A stretch of DNA of 64,000 bases from NCBI RefSeq assembly GCF_030503735.1, contig NZ_CP073096.1:806001-870000 (forward strand), written 5' to 3'. Shown one piece after another: positions 63,388-64,000 of the stretch. The notes under the pieces are model-generated. The model worked only from the letters and a program-made list of their open reading frames with translations, did not search any database and had not been told where the DNA came from. The DNA is from Corynebacterium tuberculostearicum. Its GTDB lineage: Bacteria > Actinomycetota > Actinomycetes > Mycobacteriales > Mycobacteriaceae. Both the position numbers and the translations under genes were made by a program. Position 1 is the first letter of the stretch, and each line of letters opens with the position of its first letter.

Positions 63388-64000
63388 ATGCACTATTCAC
63401 CATCTTTTTCCTCCCGGCGCGTCCCGCTGCGGCGCCGATTTATTCAGGTATTTGCCGCCGTCTTTGCCACAGCATTGGCGTTCTTCTCCCCCGCCGCGGC
63501 ACTTGCTTTTGATGAGGTCTTCGACTCTGGGCATGTAGACGCCTTCTATGTCACGGCGCCAGATGGTCAGCTACATCTGTCAATGAAGGAAGACATCACT
63601 GGATCGGCCGTTCCACGCTCCGGCGATGATGTGGTGCTCAAGGTTGTCGAGGATGCCTGGTCGGATGCCACCGAGGCCGTGCCGGAGATAGGCCAGCCCA
63701 CCTACCTCCTGCCACAATCGCAAGACCAGCGCATCATTTGGCCGGGCTGGGATACCCAACCTGCACGCGATGGCGGCTTTGACAACGTTGACCTAGAATT
63801 CGCCGAAATTTCCGGCCCGGGTTCGGTATATGTCTTTGAGACCAGCGGTTTCGGAGACATACAGGCGGTTACTGATTCCGGTTCAATGGAGCTGACCAGC
63901 GGCGAGGTCATCAACCAACCCAATCCAGCCCACCGGCACGTCAACTGGGCCTTTAGCGAAGCCGGCACCTACACCATGACGGTGCGAGCCCACTCCAACG
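63388..64000 (+). CDS. Second anchored-repeat surface protein (3' part outside window)
   Basis: Open from ATG 63388 to the window end (204 codons). Signal peptide with SRR-type N-terminus and hydrophobic core (FIQVFAAVFATALAFFSPAAALA), then a domain starting FDSGHVDAFYVTAPDGQL with YLLPQSQDQRIIWPGWDTQ and HRHVNWAFSEAGTYTMTVRAHS. It clearly resembles the second domain of the preceding protein (GHVDIKAQP, YHLPQTQDQNIIWPGYNTQ, HTHWAFSKPGLYTFEATY). 36 bp after that gene, so it is cotranscribed. Further genes (binding protein, permease, ATPase) are expected beyond the window. Confidence 0.85.
   Translation, partial: MHYSPSFSSRRVPLRRRFIQVFAAVFATALAFFSPAAALAFDEVFDSGHVDAFYVTAPDGQLHLSMKEDITGSAVPRSGDDVVLKVVEDAWSDATEAVPEIGQPTYLLPQSQDQRIIWPGWDTQPARDGGFDNVDLEFAEISGPGSVYVFETSGFGDIQAVTDSGSMELTSGEVINQPNPAHRHVNWAFSEAGTYTMTVRAHSN

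Overview
The window comes from a Corynebacterium chromosome. Three things point there: a gene order shared with C. glutamicum and its relatives (gltX with tRNA-Gln/tRNA-Glu, ltbR-leuCD, mutT1, gpsA-ddl, thiL-ung-DAK2-recG, coaD, polA, rpsA-ptsG-coaE, uvrB, uvrA, infC-rpmI-rplT-tsnR-pheST), a moderately high GC content, and many TANNNT -10 elements placed exactly 7-8 nt before the start codon, the signature of leaderless mRNAs. No ribosomal RNA, CRISPR array or prophage is visible. Species cannot be fixed from the sequence alone.

Layout. 1-5.9 kb (minus strand): pheT (3' end cut off by the window), pheS, a SpoU-type rRNA methyltransferase, then rplT-rpmI-infC with an AUC start codon for infC and a terminator-like leader hairpin. 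6-15 kb: a beta-lactamase-fold lipoprotein, uvrA, a metallo-beta-lactamase-fold hydrolase, a DoxX-like membrane protein with a repeated helical tail, HelD and an APP1-type phosphatase. 15-25 kb: two universal stress proteins, uvrB, a DUF4259 protein, coaE, ptsG, rpsA, a methyltransferase and small membrane proteins. 25-31 kb: a frameshifted winged-helix gene, polA, an unusual tRNA with anticodon CAA, and a secreted metallophosphoesterase/LamG protein. 31-35 kb: a DUF368 (polyprenyl-phosphate translocase) gene in an operon with a polar amino acid ABC transporter. 35-47 kb: TSUP exporter, coaD, rsmD, a small biotinyl-domain protein, recG, DAK2 protein, ung, thiL, a duplicated-domain DUF3515 protein, ddl, gpsA and MutT1. 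47-56 kb: leuCD with divergent ltbR, a histidine-rich metal-binding protein, and two tandem YhgE/Pip membrane proteins. 56-59 kb is the only clearly accessory stretch: an IS30-family element and a gene-poor remnant lying between two identical tRNA-Glu(CTC) genes. 59-64 kb: gltX and two cell-surface proteins of the anchored-repeat (choice-of-anchor M) type, the second cut off by the window end.

Functionally this is mainly information processing (translation, excision repair, replication, transcription recycling), glucose uptake, leucine synthesis and envelope functions (Ddl, PopT-like translocase, YhgE/Pip, surface proteins). The most interesting material is not a defence or secretion island but a set of local oddities: the AUC-started infC and its leader, the class-I-shaped CAA tRNA, the double tRNA-Glu around IS30, domain duplications (DUF3515, DoxX tail, His-rich protein) and a possible zinc theme (His-rich protein plus surface-anchored proteins).
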